Shown: piece after piece, positions 1-6,297 of the stretch | Numbering within the stretch: position 1 is the stretch's first letter | Layout of the letters: every line of letters starts with the position of its first letter | From: Actinomycetes bacterium | GTDB taxonomy: Bacteria; Actinomycetota; Aquicultoria; CAJVYJ01; JAUVQD01 | Length of the DNA: 12,417 bases | Assembly (NCBI GenBank): GCA_030598355.1 | Contig: JAUVQD010000016.1 | Coordinates: 1 to 12,417 of the forward strand | Direction: 5' to 3' | Translations under genes and position numbers: made by a program | The notes under the pieces: generated by a model | Seen by the model: the letters and a program-made list of their open reading frames with translations, nothing else | What the model was told of the DNA's origin: nothing | Databases searched by the model: none

Positions 1-161
1 TGAAAAGTGAGGAGCATTCGCATTCCTTGTATAACGGGTTGGCCAAGCACTCGAGCGACCCCGACTTCAAGAAACTCTTTGAATTCCTGGCCAAACAGGA
101 AGCGCGGCACAAGCTCCGGCTAGAGACCGAATACGATGATTACATTTTGACTCAGGACTAG
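1..161 (+). CDS. Rubrerythrin/ferritin-like protein, C-terminal fragment
   Basis: An open frame enters from the left edge (first full codon at base 3) and ends at TAG 159-161, giving 52 residues. The segment FEFLAKQEARHKLRLETEYD has the look of the last helix of a rubrerythrin-type four-helix bundle: an E-x-x-H metal-ligand pair (EARH) followed by the common LE-x-x-YD turn. Ferritin-like proteins of this family bind a di-iron or other metal pair and usually act in peroxide or iron handling. The N-terminal part is outside the window, so the full domain and the presence of a rubredoxin-like module cannot be judged. The gene converges on the AhpD-fold gene at 179-718. The family call rests on a short stretch and is moderately secure. 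Confidence 0.6.
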   Translation, partial: KSEEHSHSLYNGLAKHSSDPDFKKLFEFLAKQEARHKLRLETEYDDYILTQD

Positions 162-181
162 TAATCTAATATTTTAGATTA
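162..181. terminator. Palindrome between convergent genes, possible bidirectional terminator
   Basis: TAATCTAA (162-169) and TTAGATTA (174-181) form a perfect 8-bp inverted repeat around a 4-base loop. The stop codon of the left gene ends one base before the stem, and the stop of the right gene (TAA, 181-179) is the outermost part of the stem. The position suits transcription termination for both strands. However, the stem has only one G-C pair and no clear T run follows on either strand, so as an intrinsic terminator it would be weak. Confidence 0.35.
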
Positions 182-718
182 GTCATCCTCGACGCCAAGC
201 GCATTCGCGACCCGCACTAGATAGTTGTGATAACCGGCAAGCGCGGCCACCTCAAGAATGCCGCGATCATTGATACCGGCTGAACGCAGCTCGTTTATAT
301 CTGAGGATGACATTGATTGCGGACGCCTTGTAAGCTTGTCCGCAAAAATCAGAAACGCGCGGCCCTTATCATCAAGGTGGGTGGATCTAATGTCCTGCAA
401 TATGTGCGTGACCTTCTCATCTGTCCAACCACGTTCAATCAATGAGCAACGATAGTAATTGCTGTAATACTCTGAGTGATTAACTTGTGCCACCAGCGCG
501 CCTATAAGGTCTTTTATGTCGTCATCAAGATAGGTTTTATTTTTTGAAAAAAGACAATATTCCTGCTCTTGAGATTCGATAAGTTCCGGCCACAAGCTAG
601 ATGCCCTGGCGATGTTCAGATTTTGACCATGATCTGCGCACACTTTGTCATATGCGCGTTTTAGCTTTCCCGATGCTTCCTCCTCGGGAACAATTTCAAT
701 CCAAGCGGGCTTTGCCAT
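179..718 (-). CDS. AhpD/CMD-fold peroxidase-related protein lacking the catalytic Cys pair
   Basis: A 179-residue protein that resembles the 'uncharacterized peroxidase-related enzyme' branch of the carboxymuconolactone decarboxylase/AhpD superfamily. It has the usual N-terminus (WIEIVPEEEASGKL), the central ALVAQVN helix, and the C-terminal stretch ending in NALGVEDD. Family members normally carry C-x-x-C-x-x-x-H just after the central helix, used for thiol-disulfide reduction of peroxides or peroxiredoxins. Here the aligned positions are S82, Y85 and Y89 (HSEYYSNYY), so both cysteines and the histidine are missing. The reading frame is intact, so it is not an obvious pseudogene. It may be a non-redox member or a pseudoenzyme. 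The ATG is well supported by AAGGAGG at 730-736, 11 bases upstream. The gene diverges from the GH18 gene and converges on the rubrerythrin-like gene. Family assignment is fairly secure; function is unknown. Confidence 0.8.
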   Translation of the reverse strand: MAKPAWIEIVPEEEASGKLKRAYDKVCADHGQNLNIARASSLWPELIESQEQEYCLFSKNKTYLDDDIKDLIGALVAQVNHSEYYSNYYRCSLIERGWTDEKVTHILQDIRSTHLDDKGRAFLIFADKLTRRPQSMSSSDINELRSAGINDRGILEVAALAGYHNYLVRVANALGVEDD

Positions 719-729
719 TTTTTTGAAGA

Positions 730-736
730 CCTCCTT
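730..736 (-). promoter_or_regulatory. Shine-Dalgarno site of the AhpD-fold gene
   Basis: On the minus strand this reads AAGGAGG, a full anti-16S match, 11 bases before the ATG at 718-716. It fixes the start of the AhpD-fold gene. Confidence 0.75.
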
Positions 737-808
737 TTATTCCAAATCTAGCTTTCCCCGACTTTTTTTGCGCTAAACACAGGCCATAAAAGGGCTTTCT
801 TGCAGCTC

Positions 809-837
809 TTGACTAAAATTTGAGACGGTGCTAGCCT
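809..837 (+). promoter_or_regulatory. Candidate sigma-70-type promoter for the GH18 gene
   Basis: TTGACT (809-814) is separated by 17 bases from TAGCCT (832-837). The -35 is five of six to consensus; the -10 keeps only TA...T, closer to the TAgrrT form seen in actinobacterial promoters. A small inverted repeat, GGTGC (827-831) and GCACC (841-845), straddles the -10 and the likely start site and could be an operator, although its arms are only 5 bp. The rest of the divergent intergenic region (719-897) shows no other clear element; I did not find a convincing promoter for the leftward AhpD-fold gene. Confidence 0.4.
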
Positions 838-897
838 GGCGCACCAAAGAAACAAAAAACAGTTGTCTCTTTCTAAAGGGCAGCTAAAAAAGGTGGC

Positions 898-2013
898 ATG
901 GCGCTCGTGGGTAGTCTTTCGTATCAACATTTCTCCCGAGAGGCCGGATCCTTGTGGAAGCCGGTATATGGTCCCCGCATTATCGTTGTTGTCATCATAC
1001 TTATATTGGGATCTTTTGCGCCATTGAAGCAGTCGCCGGCAAAAGATGAGAAAAAACCGCTTAGATCCGCCAGCAAGGAACAAAAAAAGATAGTCGCGGG
1101 CTGGTTGCCCTACTGGGATACGCAAACAGGTAAAAGTTCCATTACTGAATTTCCCGGCTCACTTACTGAAATCTCCCCCTTCTGGTACACGCTTGCTGAA
1201 GACGGAAACATTAGTGTGCCAAATGGATCAGAAGACATAGATTTGCTAGAGGCAATTAGAAATCAAGATCAGAAAGTTATTCCGACGATCAGTAGCCCAG
1301 ATGAAGGAGTAGCCGGTACTGTCCTCAACGACGCCGAAAAAAGACAATTTCACATCAACAGCATAGTCTCGAAGATTGACGAGTTTCAATATGATGGAAT
1401 CGATATTGACTACGAGAATTTAGCTGCGTCAGATCGCGAAACGTTTAACGCATTTATCAAAGAGCTCAGCGCGGCGATTCATTCACATAAGAAGAAGCTG
1501 GTGGTAACTGTCAACGCAAAGACAGCGGAACCTGGTGGCTGGTATGGCGCGCAGAGCCATGATTACGCAGCCATTGCAGAAGCTGCGGACTATGTTCGCA
1601 TTATGGCCTATGACCAACACTATCGAGATAGTGAACCGGGACCCATTGCCTCCATTACCTGGGTCGAAGAAGTGATAGCTTTTTCTCTTTCTAAAATCCC
1701 TAAAGAGAAGCTCGTACTCGGTTTACCAACCTATGGATACGACTGGACAGGTTCGGGATCGGCTAAAAGCATTGTCTTCGACAATATTCCAAAAGATCGC
1801 CCAATGGGATGGGATGACGCTTCTGCATCACCATTTTTGACCTACTGGCACGAAGGAATATTCCATCAGATATGGTTTGAAAATAGTCGAAGCTTAGAAG
1901 CAAAAATTGATTTGGTCCAAAAATATGACCTTGCGGGCATCGTTCTCTGGCGCCTGGGTCGAGAAGACAAAACAACTTACCCGATGATTCAAAAAAAGCT
2001 GCTCGCTAACTAG
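898..2013 (+). CDS. Membrane-anchored GH18 glycosidase (YaaH/SleL-like catalytic domain)
   Basis: A 371-residue protein with a hydrophobic segment at about 28-42 followed by a charged linker (44-64) and one glycoside hydrolase family 18 domain (about 65-368). The family signature D-x-x-D-x-D-x-E is intact as DGIDIDYE at 166-173, with E173 as the expected acid/base. IMAYDQHY (235-242) and a late conserved Trp (LWRLGRED, W351) also fit. The closest known type is the spore germination/cortex hydrolase group YaaH/SleL, which cleaves beta-1,4-linked GlcNAc polymers, but the LysM repeats typical of that group are absent and are replaced by the membrane anchor. An extracytoplasmic cell-wall or chitin-like substrate is inferred. 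The start is uncertain: ATG 898 has AAGGTGG only 1 base upstream. GTG 907 would be 10 bases from that site, and TTG 952 has GAGAGG (938-943) at 8 bases and would give a compact signal anchor. The 3' end overlaps the convergent metalloprotease gene by 8 bases. Confidence 0.88.
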   Translation: MALVGSLSYQHFSREAGSLWKPVYGPRIIVVVIILILGSFAPLKQSPAKDEKKPLRSASKEQKKIVAGWLPYWDTQTGKSSITEFPGSLTEISPFWYTLAEDGNISVPNGSEDIDLLEAIRNQDQKVIPTISSPDEGVAGTVLNDAEKRQFHINSIVSKIDEFQYDGIDIDYENLAASDRETFNAFIKELSAAIHSHKKKLVVTVNAKTAEPGGWYGAQSHDYAAIAEAADYVRIMAYDQHYRDSEPGPIASITWVEEVIAFSLSKIPKEKLVLGLPTYGYDWTGSGSAKSIVFDNIPKDRPMGWDDASASPFLTYWHEGIFHQIWFENSRSLEAKIDLVQKYDLAGIVLWRLGREDKTTYPMIQKKLLAN

Positions 2014-3160
2014 ATTCTCTCTTGAGCATTCGCGTAACCCAGAGCTCGGGTTGTCTTAATTCAGTCAAGGTCGGCAAATTGGCGGGGCCTTCCCAAACTT
2101 TATTTGCCAGCTCCATTCCGCCAGCGTTCACAGCGTTCTTAATAAAGATATTTCCTAATTTATACTGCTCCAGTTTAATCTCAAGGCGAATCGCTTTTTC
2201 AACTATTCTGTGAATCCAGTGACGGTTTTTCCGCGCGTAGTCTATCAGGTCACCAATTGCTCCGGCTTCATCGATTAACATTGAACTAGTCACTTCCATA
2301 ACATGCTCGCTATAGCCCTCAAGAACTGACATCAGTGACTGAATCTTTGCCAAAACAGGATTTTCGTCCGGTGACATCATTTGTCGATAGACGCCTCCCG
2401 AAAATGTCTTGATCAACTGATCGAAATCCATATCGTCTTCTTTCAGCTGAGGCGCCTGCCGTGCCATCCTGGCCTCCAGATAGTGGTTTTGCTCAGCTAT
2501 CAAATCCTCGATATACTTCTTAATCCAGGGGTTTGCCTCAAACTCAAAGCCGTGCGTCACCTCGTGAAGCGCCAGCCACAATCTGAAAGATCTCGGGTCA
2601 ACGTCCAGCCTGGCTTCTGTCCCAACAATATTTGGATAAATAAAGTAGACCCTGCCGGCCTGACCTGAGGGCTGCAAGAGCCCAGGATCGTATTGACCGA
2701 GAACCCGACGGCCCAAGTAGCCAAGTATAAGCCCCAACTCGCCTGAGAGCGCGGCCCTAACAAAACGATTAGGGAGCTGCACATCCTGGCTGGAAGAAAC
2801 CGACTTTGAAAAACCAACGATCACAAGCTCAAGTAATGGTTTCATGTTTTCGGCGCTTATCGCTATCCACTCTTCCCGACTAAAGACAACGGGAGCTTCA
2901 AGCGTGCTCGCCGCAGTAAATCCAGTGTATTCGGCGACTACTGGAATCGCCTCTCGCACATAGGCTTCAAACTCATCAGCGGCTTCGACGGGAACCGTGG
3001 CCGATTGCTCGATGTCGTCACCGGCAATATCCATGGCCACACCGGCGACCTCATACCAATCAATCAAATCGTCTCCGGGCTCGAGTAAGCTAACTCCAAG
3101 ACGTTTTGCAATCTTTCCGGCCCGGGCCGACAGCGTCGACACCCTGGTTGTTCTACTCAA
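2006..3160 (-). CDS. DUF2342-family zinc-dependent metalloprotease
   Basis: A 384-residue protein with a zincin motif HEVTH (H199, E200, H203) in the context LWLALHEVTHGFEFEA, and a downstream EGYSEH (281-286) that could supply a third ligand. This layout matches the actinobacterial 'zinc-dependent metalloprotease / coenzyme F420 biosynthesis-associated' family (DUF2342). Its substrate is unknown to me, and the F420 label comes from gene co-occurrence rather than an assay. There is no signal peptide or strong membrane segment, so a cytoplasmic location is inferred. The start is TTG, supported by GGAGG at 3166-3170 five bases upstream, and it overlaps the recO stop by 8 bases, so translation is likely coupled. 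It is the last gene of the long operon. There is no room for a separate terminator before the converging GH18 gene. No F420 biosynthesis gene is visible in this window. Confidence 0.85.
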   Translation of the reverse strand: MSRTTRVSTLSARAGKIAKRLGVSLLEPGDDLIDWYEVAGVAMDIAGDDIEQSATVPVEAADEFEAYVREAIPVVAEYTGFTAASTLEAPVVFSREEWIAISAENMKPLLELVIVGFSKSVSSSQDVQLPNRFVRAALSGELGLILGYLGRRVLGQYDPGLLQPSGQAGRVYFIYPNIVGTEARLDVDPRSFRLWLALHEVTHGFEFEANPWIKKYIEDLIAEQNHYLEARMARQAPQLKEDDMDFDQLIKTFSGGVYRQMMSPDENPVLAKIQSLMSVLEGYSEHVMEVTSSMLIDEAGAIGDLIDYARKNRHWIHRIVEKAIRLEIKLEQYKLGNIFIKNAVNAGGMELANKVWEGPANLPTLTELRQPELWVTRMLKRESS

Positions 3161-3884
3161 CTAAACCTCCGTTTACTCTCGTTTTGAAAGACGCGTGAAC
3201 GTGGTAGCGAATGTGTGTCCAAATCATCTTCCCCGCCAAGCTAACGCTTTCGCTATCCGCTGACATTAAAGCCACATCAACCATCTTCATCTTTAGCAAC
3301 CGATCGATAAGATCAAGAACTGCCTTGTTCGTCTTTATCGCATTTTGCCCGGAATAACATGTCCGGCAAACCAAACCGCCTTCCTTAATCCCTAGCTGCA
3401 TCAATCCTTCCTTTGAACCGCAAAGAACGCATTCCGAAAAATTTGGAAGGAAACCGCTTATAGCCACTGCTTTTAAGTCGTAGGCCAATAAGAGTAACGC
3501 CCAACCCTCATTATCTTCAAGTTGATCTAGCGTGGCGGAGACCAACCCTAACAGACGAAGATCTTGATCCTTTTCCGTCGCCAGTTTATCTGCCAGCTCA
3601 AGTACGGCGAAAACAGCCTTGAGCTTCGCAAAATCCTCTCTAAGTCCGGGTCGAACTCTTTCAATGTGCACCTGCGTAACCGTATCTAAATTTCGGCCTT
3701 TTGCTAAAACTAAGGCGAGATCATTTCCCGGCTCGAGCCGTCCGCCAAACTTACTTCCGGTACGTCTTATGCCTTTGGCAACGGCAGAAATTCGACCTTC
3801 AGTCGTCAGAAGGGTGATGATCTTATCGGCTTCCCCCAGCTTGACGCTTTTTAGAACCAGTCCGTTTGCCTTATAGCTTTTCAT
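3153..3884 (-). CDS. recO: DNA repair protein RecO
   Basis: A 243-residue RecO, the recombination mediator that works with RecR to load RecA on SSB-coated single-stranded DNA. The N-terminal OB fold is recognisable (ANGLVLKSVKLGEADKIITL, then GRISAVAKGIRRTGSKFGG). The helical C-terminal part carries a four-cysteine zinc site, C152-x-x-C155 and C173-x-x-C176. Length is normal for the family. The ATG lies inside the end of deoC, giving a 14-base overlap, and there is no strong ribosome site of its own (a G-rich stretch lies about 11 bases upstream), so coupling to deoC translation is likely. recO follows era directly in many Firmicutes; here deoC sits between them. Confidence 0.93.
   Translation of the reverse strand: MKSYKANGLVLKSVKLGEADKIITLLTTEGRISAVAKGIRRTGSKFGGRLEPGNDLALVLAKGRNLDTVTQVHIERVRPGLREDFAKLKAVFAVLELADKLATEKDQDLRLLGLVSATLDQLEDNEGWALLLLAYDLKAVAISGFLPNFSECVLCGSKEGLMQLGIKEGGLVCRTCYSGQNAIKTNKAVLDLIDRLLKMKMVDVALMSADSESVSLAGKMIWTHIRYHVHASFKTRVNGGLVE
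3166..3170 (-). promoter_or_regulatory. Shine-Dalgarno site deciding the TTG start of the metalloprotease
   Basis: The minus strand reads GGAGG five bases before TTG 3160-3158. The site lies within the last codons of recO (AACGGAGGTTTAGTTGAGTAG spans site, start and stop), so the start and the recO stop are nested. No nearby ATG or GTG competes in frame. Confidence 0.65.
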
Positions 3885-4545
3885 TCATTATCGCTACCCC
3901 GGCGCTTGTGCCAATACGATTAGCTCCCGCTTCGACAAACTCATTTAATTGGGCCCTTGTACGGATGCCACCAGAGGCTTTCACGCCGAAATCGGATCCG
4001 ACTACTTCTCTTAAGATGGCGACATCTTCGACTTTCGCGCCCGTGTCAGGACCAAGGTATCCTGTTGAGGTTTTTACAAAATCCGCGCCTGCTTCCTTGA
4101 CTATTTGTGCCGCGCGTCTTTTTTCATCATCCGTTAGAAGACAAGCTTCGATTATTACTTTTATAATGACATCTTTTTCACTTTCCGCACGACTCGCGTC
4201 GACAACTTTTTTAATGTCGGCTCGCACTTCGTTTACGTGCCCTTCTTTTAGCCATCCTACGTTCATAACCATATCTATTTCGTTGGCCCCGCTAGCCACA
4301 GATTGTGCGGCGCTAGCTGCCTTTATATGGGTCGTATCGCCGCCAAAGGGAAATCCGCAAACTGTACCTACGCCAATCTTCGCGCCCCTTAAGAATTCCA
4401 CCGCCTGCAGAACCCGGCATGGCTGAACGACAATGCTTTTAAAGTTATACTCTCGGGCCTCTTCGCAAATCATTCCGACTTTCTCAACGTCCACATCGGT
4501 GCCAAGCGCTGTGTGATCGATCAGTCCGCTTACATCTTCTATCAC
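3871..4545 (-). CDS. deoC: Deoxyribose-phosphate aldolase DeoC
   Basis: A 224-residue class I aldolase that splits 2-deoxyribose-5-phosphate into glyceraldehyde-3-phosphate and acetaldehyde, the last step of deoxynucleoside catabolism. The Schiff-base lysine is K158 in DFVKTSTGY; the proton-relay lysine is K189 in VKASGGIR; the catalytic aspartate corresponds to D91 in NEIDMVMN. Length is normal (about 220-260). The start is GTG 4545-4543, sharing one base with the era stop (TAGTG), so it depends on coupling; only a weak GGGG stretch precedes it. The 3' end overlaps recO by 14 bases. It is a pathway partner of cdd further up the same operon, which suggests pyrimidine deoxynucleoside salvage. 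Its insertion between era and recO departs from the usual Firmicute order. Confidence 0.95.
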   Translation of the reverse strand: MIEDVSGLIDHTALGTDVDVEKVGMICEEAREYNFKSIVVQPCRVLQAVEFLRGAKIGVGTVCGFPFGGDTTHIKAASAAQSVASGANEIDMVMNVGWLKEGHVNEVRADIKKVVDASRAESEKDVIIKVIIEACLLTDDEKRRAAQIVKEAGADFVKTSTGYLGPDTGAKVEDVAILREVVGSDFGVKASGGIRTRAQLNEFVEAGANRIGTSAGVAIMNEKL

Positions 4546-5462
4546 TAGTACCCCATCTCTTCTACTTTGCGATCATCCCGCCGCCAATCTTTTGTGACAA
4601 CGACTAGGAGGTCAAGGTATATGTGGCTCCCCAACATTTTCTCAATGTCAAGCCTAGCGGCCCGCCCTATCTGTTCCAGAACTTTGCCTTGATCTCCTAT
4701 GATAATCCCTTTTTGTGAGCTCCGCTCAACGTGTATTTTTGCGTAAACATCAACTAGATCGCGCTTCGGACGTTTCTTAATTTCATAAACCTCAACAGCG
4801 ACAGCATATGGTAACTCTTCCCTTGTTGCTTCAATGATTTTCTCCCTGATGAATTCCGCCATTAAAACTCGTTCCGGTTGATCTGTTAACTGATCAGGCG
4901 GATAAAACTGAGGACCTTCCGGCAAATACCCTTCAAGTTTCTCAAGGAGTTCTTCAATCCCATCACCTTCAGCTGCTGATATCTGAACTACTGTTGCATT
5001 TGGGAGCAAATCCATCGCTTTCGTTGTCTCTGTTTCTATTTCAGCTTTTGAGAGTAGATCGATCTTATTTAAACCCATGACAACAGGTGTTTTGATCCCT
5101 TGTAGTTGAGATGCTATATACCTATCGCCACCCCCTATTTTACTGAACCCATCGAGCATAAACAGGATTACGTCGACATCAAACATCGTCTCTTTAACAA
5201 GGCGATTCAATCTACGACCAAGGTTGTCTTTCGGTTTATGAAAACCCGGTGTATCAATAAAAATAATCTGACTATCTTCAAGGTTAAGAACAGCCTTAAT
5301 TGTGTGCCTTGTTGTTTGGGGTTTATCAGTTACAATGGCAACCTTTTTGTGTGCCATTTGATTAATTAGTGTTGACTTGCCAACGTTTGGCCTACCGATA
5401 AGACCAACAAAACCCGAGTGCTTTAGGTTGACGTGACCTGTGTTTTGAATCTCAGCAACCAT
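4545..5462 (-). CDS. era: Ribosome-assembly GTPase Era
   Basis: A 305-residue Era with an N-terminal GTPase domain and a C-terminal KH domain. G1 is GRPNVGKS (23-30), G3 DTPG (70-73), G4 NKID (132-135) and G5 SAA (162-164). The KH loop GDQG is at 256-259, preceded by VERSSQKGIII. Era binds the 3' end of 16S rRNA and takes part in 30S maturation, at or near the membrane. The start is ATG 5462, with no alternative start before the first conserved strand. That makes the upstream GNAT gene overlap era by 40 bases. The ribosome site is weak (G-rich stretch GGGGCGGGAT upstream), so translation probably depends on readthrough of ribosomes from the GNAT gene. YbeY upstream in the same operon acts in a related 16S rRNA process. 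Confidence 0.97.
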   Translation of the reverse strand: MVAEIQNTGHVNLKHSGFVGLIGRPNVGKSTLINQMAHKKVAIVTDKPQTTRHTIKAVLNLEDSQIIFIDTPGFHKPKDNLGRRLNRLVKETMFDVDVILFMLDGFSKIGGGDRYIASQLQGIKTPVVMGLNKIDLLSKAEIETETTKAMDLLPNATVVQISAAEGDGIEELLEKLEGYLPEGPQFYPPDQLTDQPERVLMAEFIREKIIEATREELPYAVAVEVYEIKKRPKRDLVDVYAKIHVERSSQKGIIIGDQGKVLEQIGRAARLDIEKMLGSHIYLDLLVVVTKDWRRDDRKVEEMGY

Positions 5463-5893
5463 CTATCCCGCCCCTGCCCGTATTCATCTTTTAAAAAATC
5501 AACCCGACAAAACCCGAAACGTTCATAGAGATTTGTCGCAGCGCTATTTTCTTCGGCGACCGTCAGCTCTAAAACCTCTACCCCTTCTTGCTCCATCTCT
5601 TCCAAAATACCTTTTAAGAGCAATCTTCCCAACCCTTCTTTTTGTCTGCCCTTCGTAATGGCAAAATCTACCAAGTACGCCTTAGAGCCATGGTCCCAAT
5701 CACGAATCAGACTCGCCGCCCCCAATATTTTACCGCAAGACGTAAGAACATAAAGCCGACCATGTCGAATAATGAAGGGCAAGTGCCACTCGTTCAAGCC
5801 TCCGCGTCCAAAATTTGCTTCCTCTAGAAGGGCTATCTCATTCACTAGCTGAGGTGAAGGCAACTCAATTCGGGTAATTTTACATTCCGTCAT
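5423..5893 (-). CDS. GNAT-family N-acetyltransferase (RimI-like)
   Basis: A 156-residue single-domain GNAT protein. The acetyl-CoA pyrophosphate loop is visible as RQKEGLGRLLL (about 93-103), preceded by the strand AYLVDFAITKG and followed by ELTVAEENSAATNLYERFGF, the usual motif B region with the Asn and Tyr. GNAT enzymes transfer acetyl groups from acetyl-CoA to amines. The similarity to RimI (N-terminal acetylation of ribosomal protein S18) is in overall form only; the substrate cannot be read from sequence. The start is ATG 5893, 8 bases after the cdd stop, with only a weak ribosome site. The 3' end overlaps era by 40 bases in another frame. The position between cdd and era is unusual compared with Bacillus, where these two genes are adjacent. 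Confidence 0.88.
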   Translation of the reverse strand: MTECKITRIELPSPQLVNEIALLEEANFGRGGLNEWHLPFIIRHGRLYVLTSCGKILGAASLIRDWDHGSKAYLVDFAITKGRQKEGLGRLLLKGILEEMEQEGVEVLELTVAEENSAATNLYERFGFCRVDFLKDEYGQGRDRWLLRFKTQVTST

Positions 5894-5901
5894 CGTCTCG
5901 T

Positions 5902-6297
5902 CTATGCCTTTAGGCTAAAAGCATCGGGCAACGATTGCTTTGCTGTTCTAAAATCTATTTCCTTCTTCTCGTTCAAGATCGCGATCAAACACTCGGGACT
6001 GAACTCATTAATGATCTGTCGACAGCTCCCGCAAGGCATCACTAGTTGACCTTTGTCGCCCACGACCACGAGGATTGAAAAATCGCGATTTCCCTTGGAT
6101 ACTGCCTTTCCTACCGCCACTTTTTCAGCGCAGAGAGTTGCTCCGAAGGCACTGTTCTCAATATTTGCTCCGGTAAATATCTGACCTCCGGTTGTTAGCA
6201 AGGCCGAGCCCACTTTGAACTTTGAATATGGAGCATAAGCAAACCTTTGAGCCTCAAGCGCCTTATCGACTAAATTGGTAACCTGGGTCTTATTCAT
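5902..6297 (-). CDS. cdd: Cytidine deaminase
   Basis: A 131-residue homotetrameric-type cytidine deaminase, converting cytidine and deoxycytidine to uridine and deoxyuridine. Zinc ligands C56, C89 and C92 (TLCAEK; PCGSCRQ) and the proton-shuttling E58 are all present. The substrate-binding NIEN segment (45-48) and the typical C-terminal LPDAFSL are also intact. Length is normal for the small tetrameric form. The ATG start overlaps the end of the CorC-type gene by 8 bases, with a GGGGA stretch just upstream. Together with deoC further down the operon it covers parts of pyrimidine deoxynucleoside salvage; the phosphorylase step is not in this window. Confidence 0.96.
   Translation of the reverse strand: MNKTQVTNLVDKALEAQRFAYAPYSKFKVGSALLTTGGQIFTGANIENSAFGATLCAEKVAVGKAVSKGNRDFSILVVVGDKGQLVMPCGSCRQIINEFSPECLIAILNEKKEIDFRTAKQSLPDAFSLKA

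Noticed and set aside
748..1125. 125-codon minus-strand frame across the divergent intergenic region and GH18 start
   Set aside because: It covers the GH18 N-terminus in antisense, has no supporting ribosome site, and its translation has no recognisable motif. The region is better explained as promoter plus GH18 leader.
2006..3160. Reading the DUF2342 protein as an F420 biosynthesis enzyme
   Set aside because: That label comes from genome co-occurrence for part of the family. No F420 gene is visible here and the sequence shows only a metalloprotease-type HExxH site.
3866..4426. 186-codon open frame on the plus strand opposite deoC
   Set aside because: It lies entirely opposite deoC and the start of recO, whose motifs are complete. 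Its composition is Ser/Thr/Pro-rich as expected of an antisense shadow, and it has no recognisable domain.
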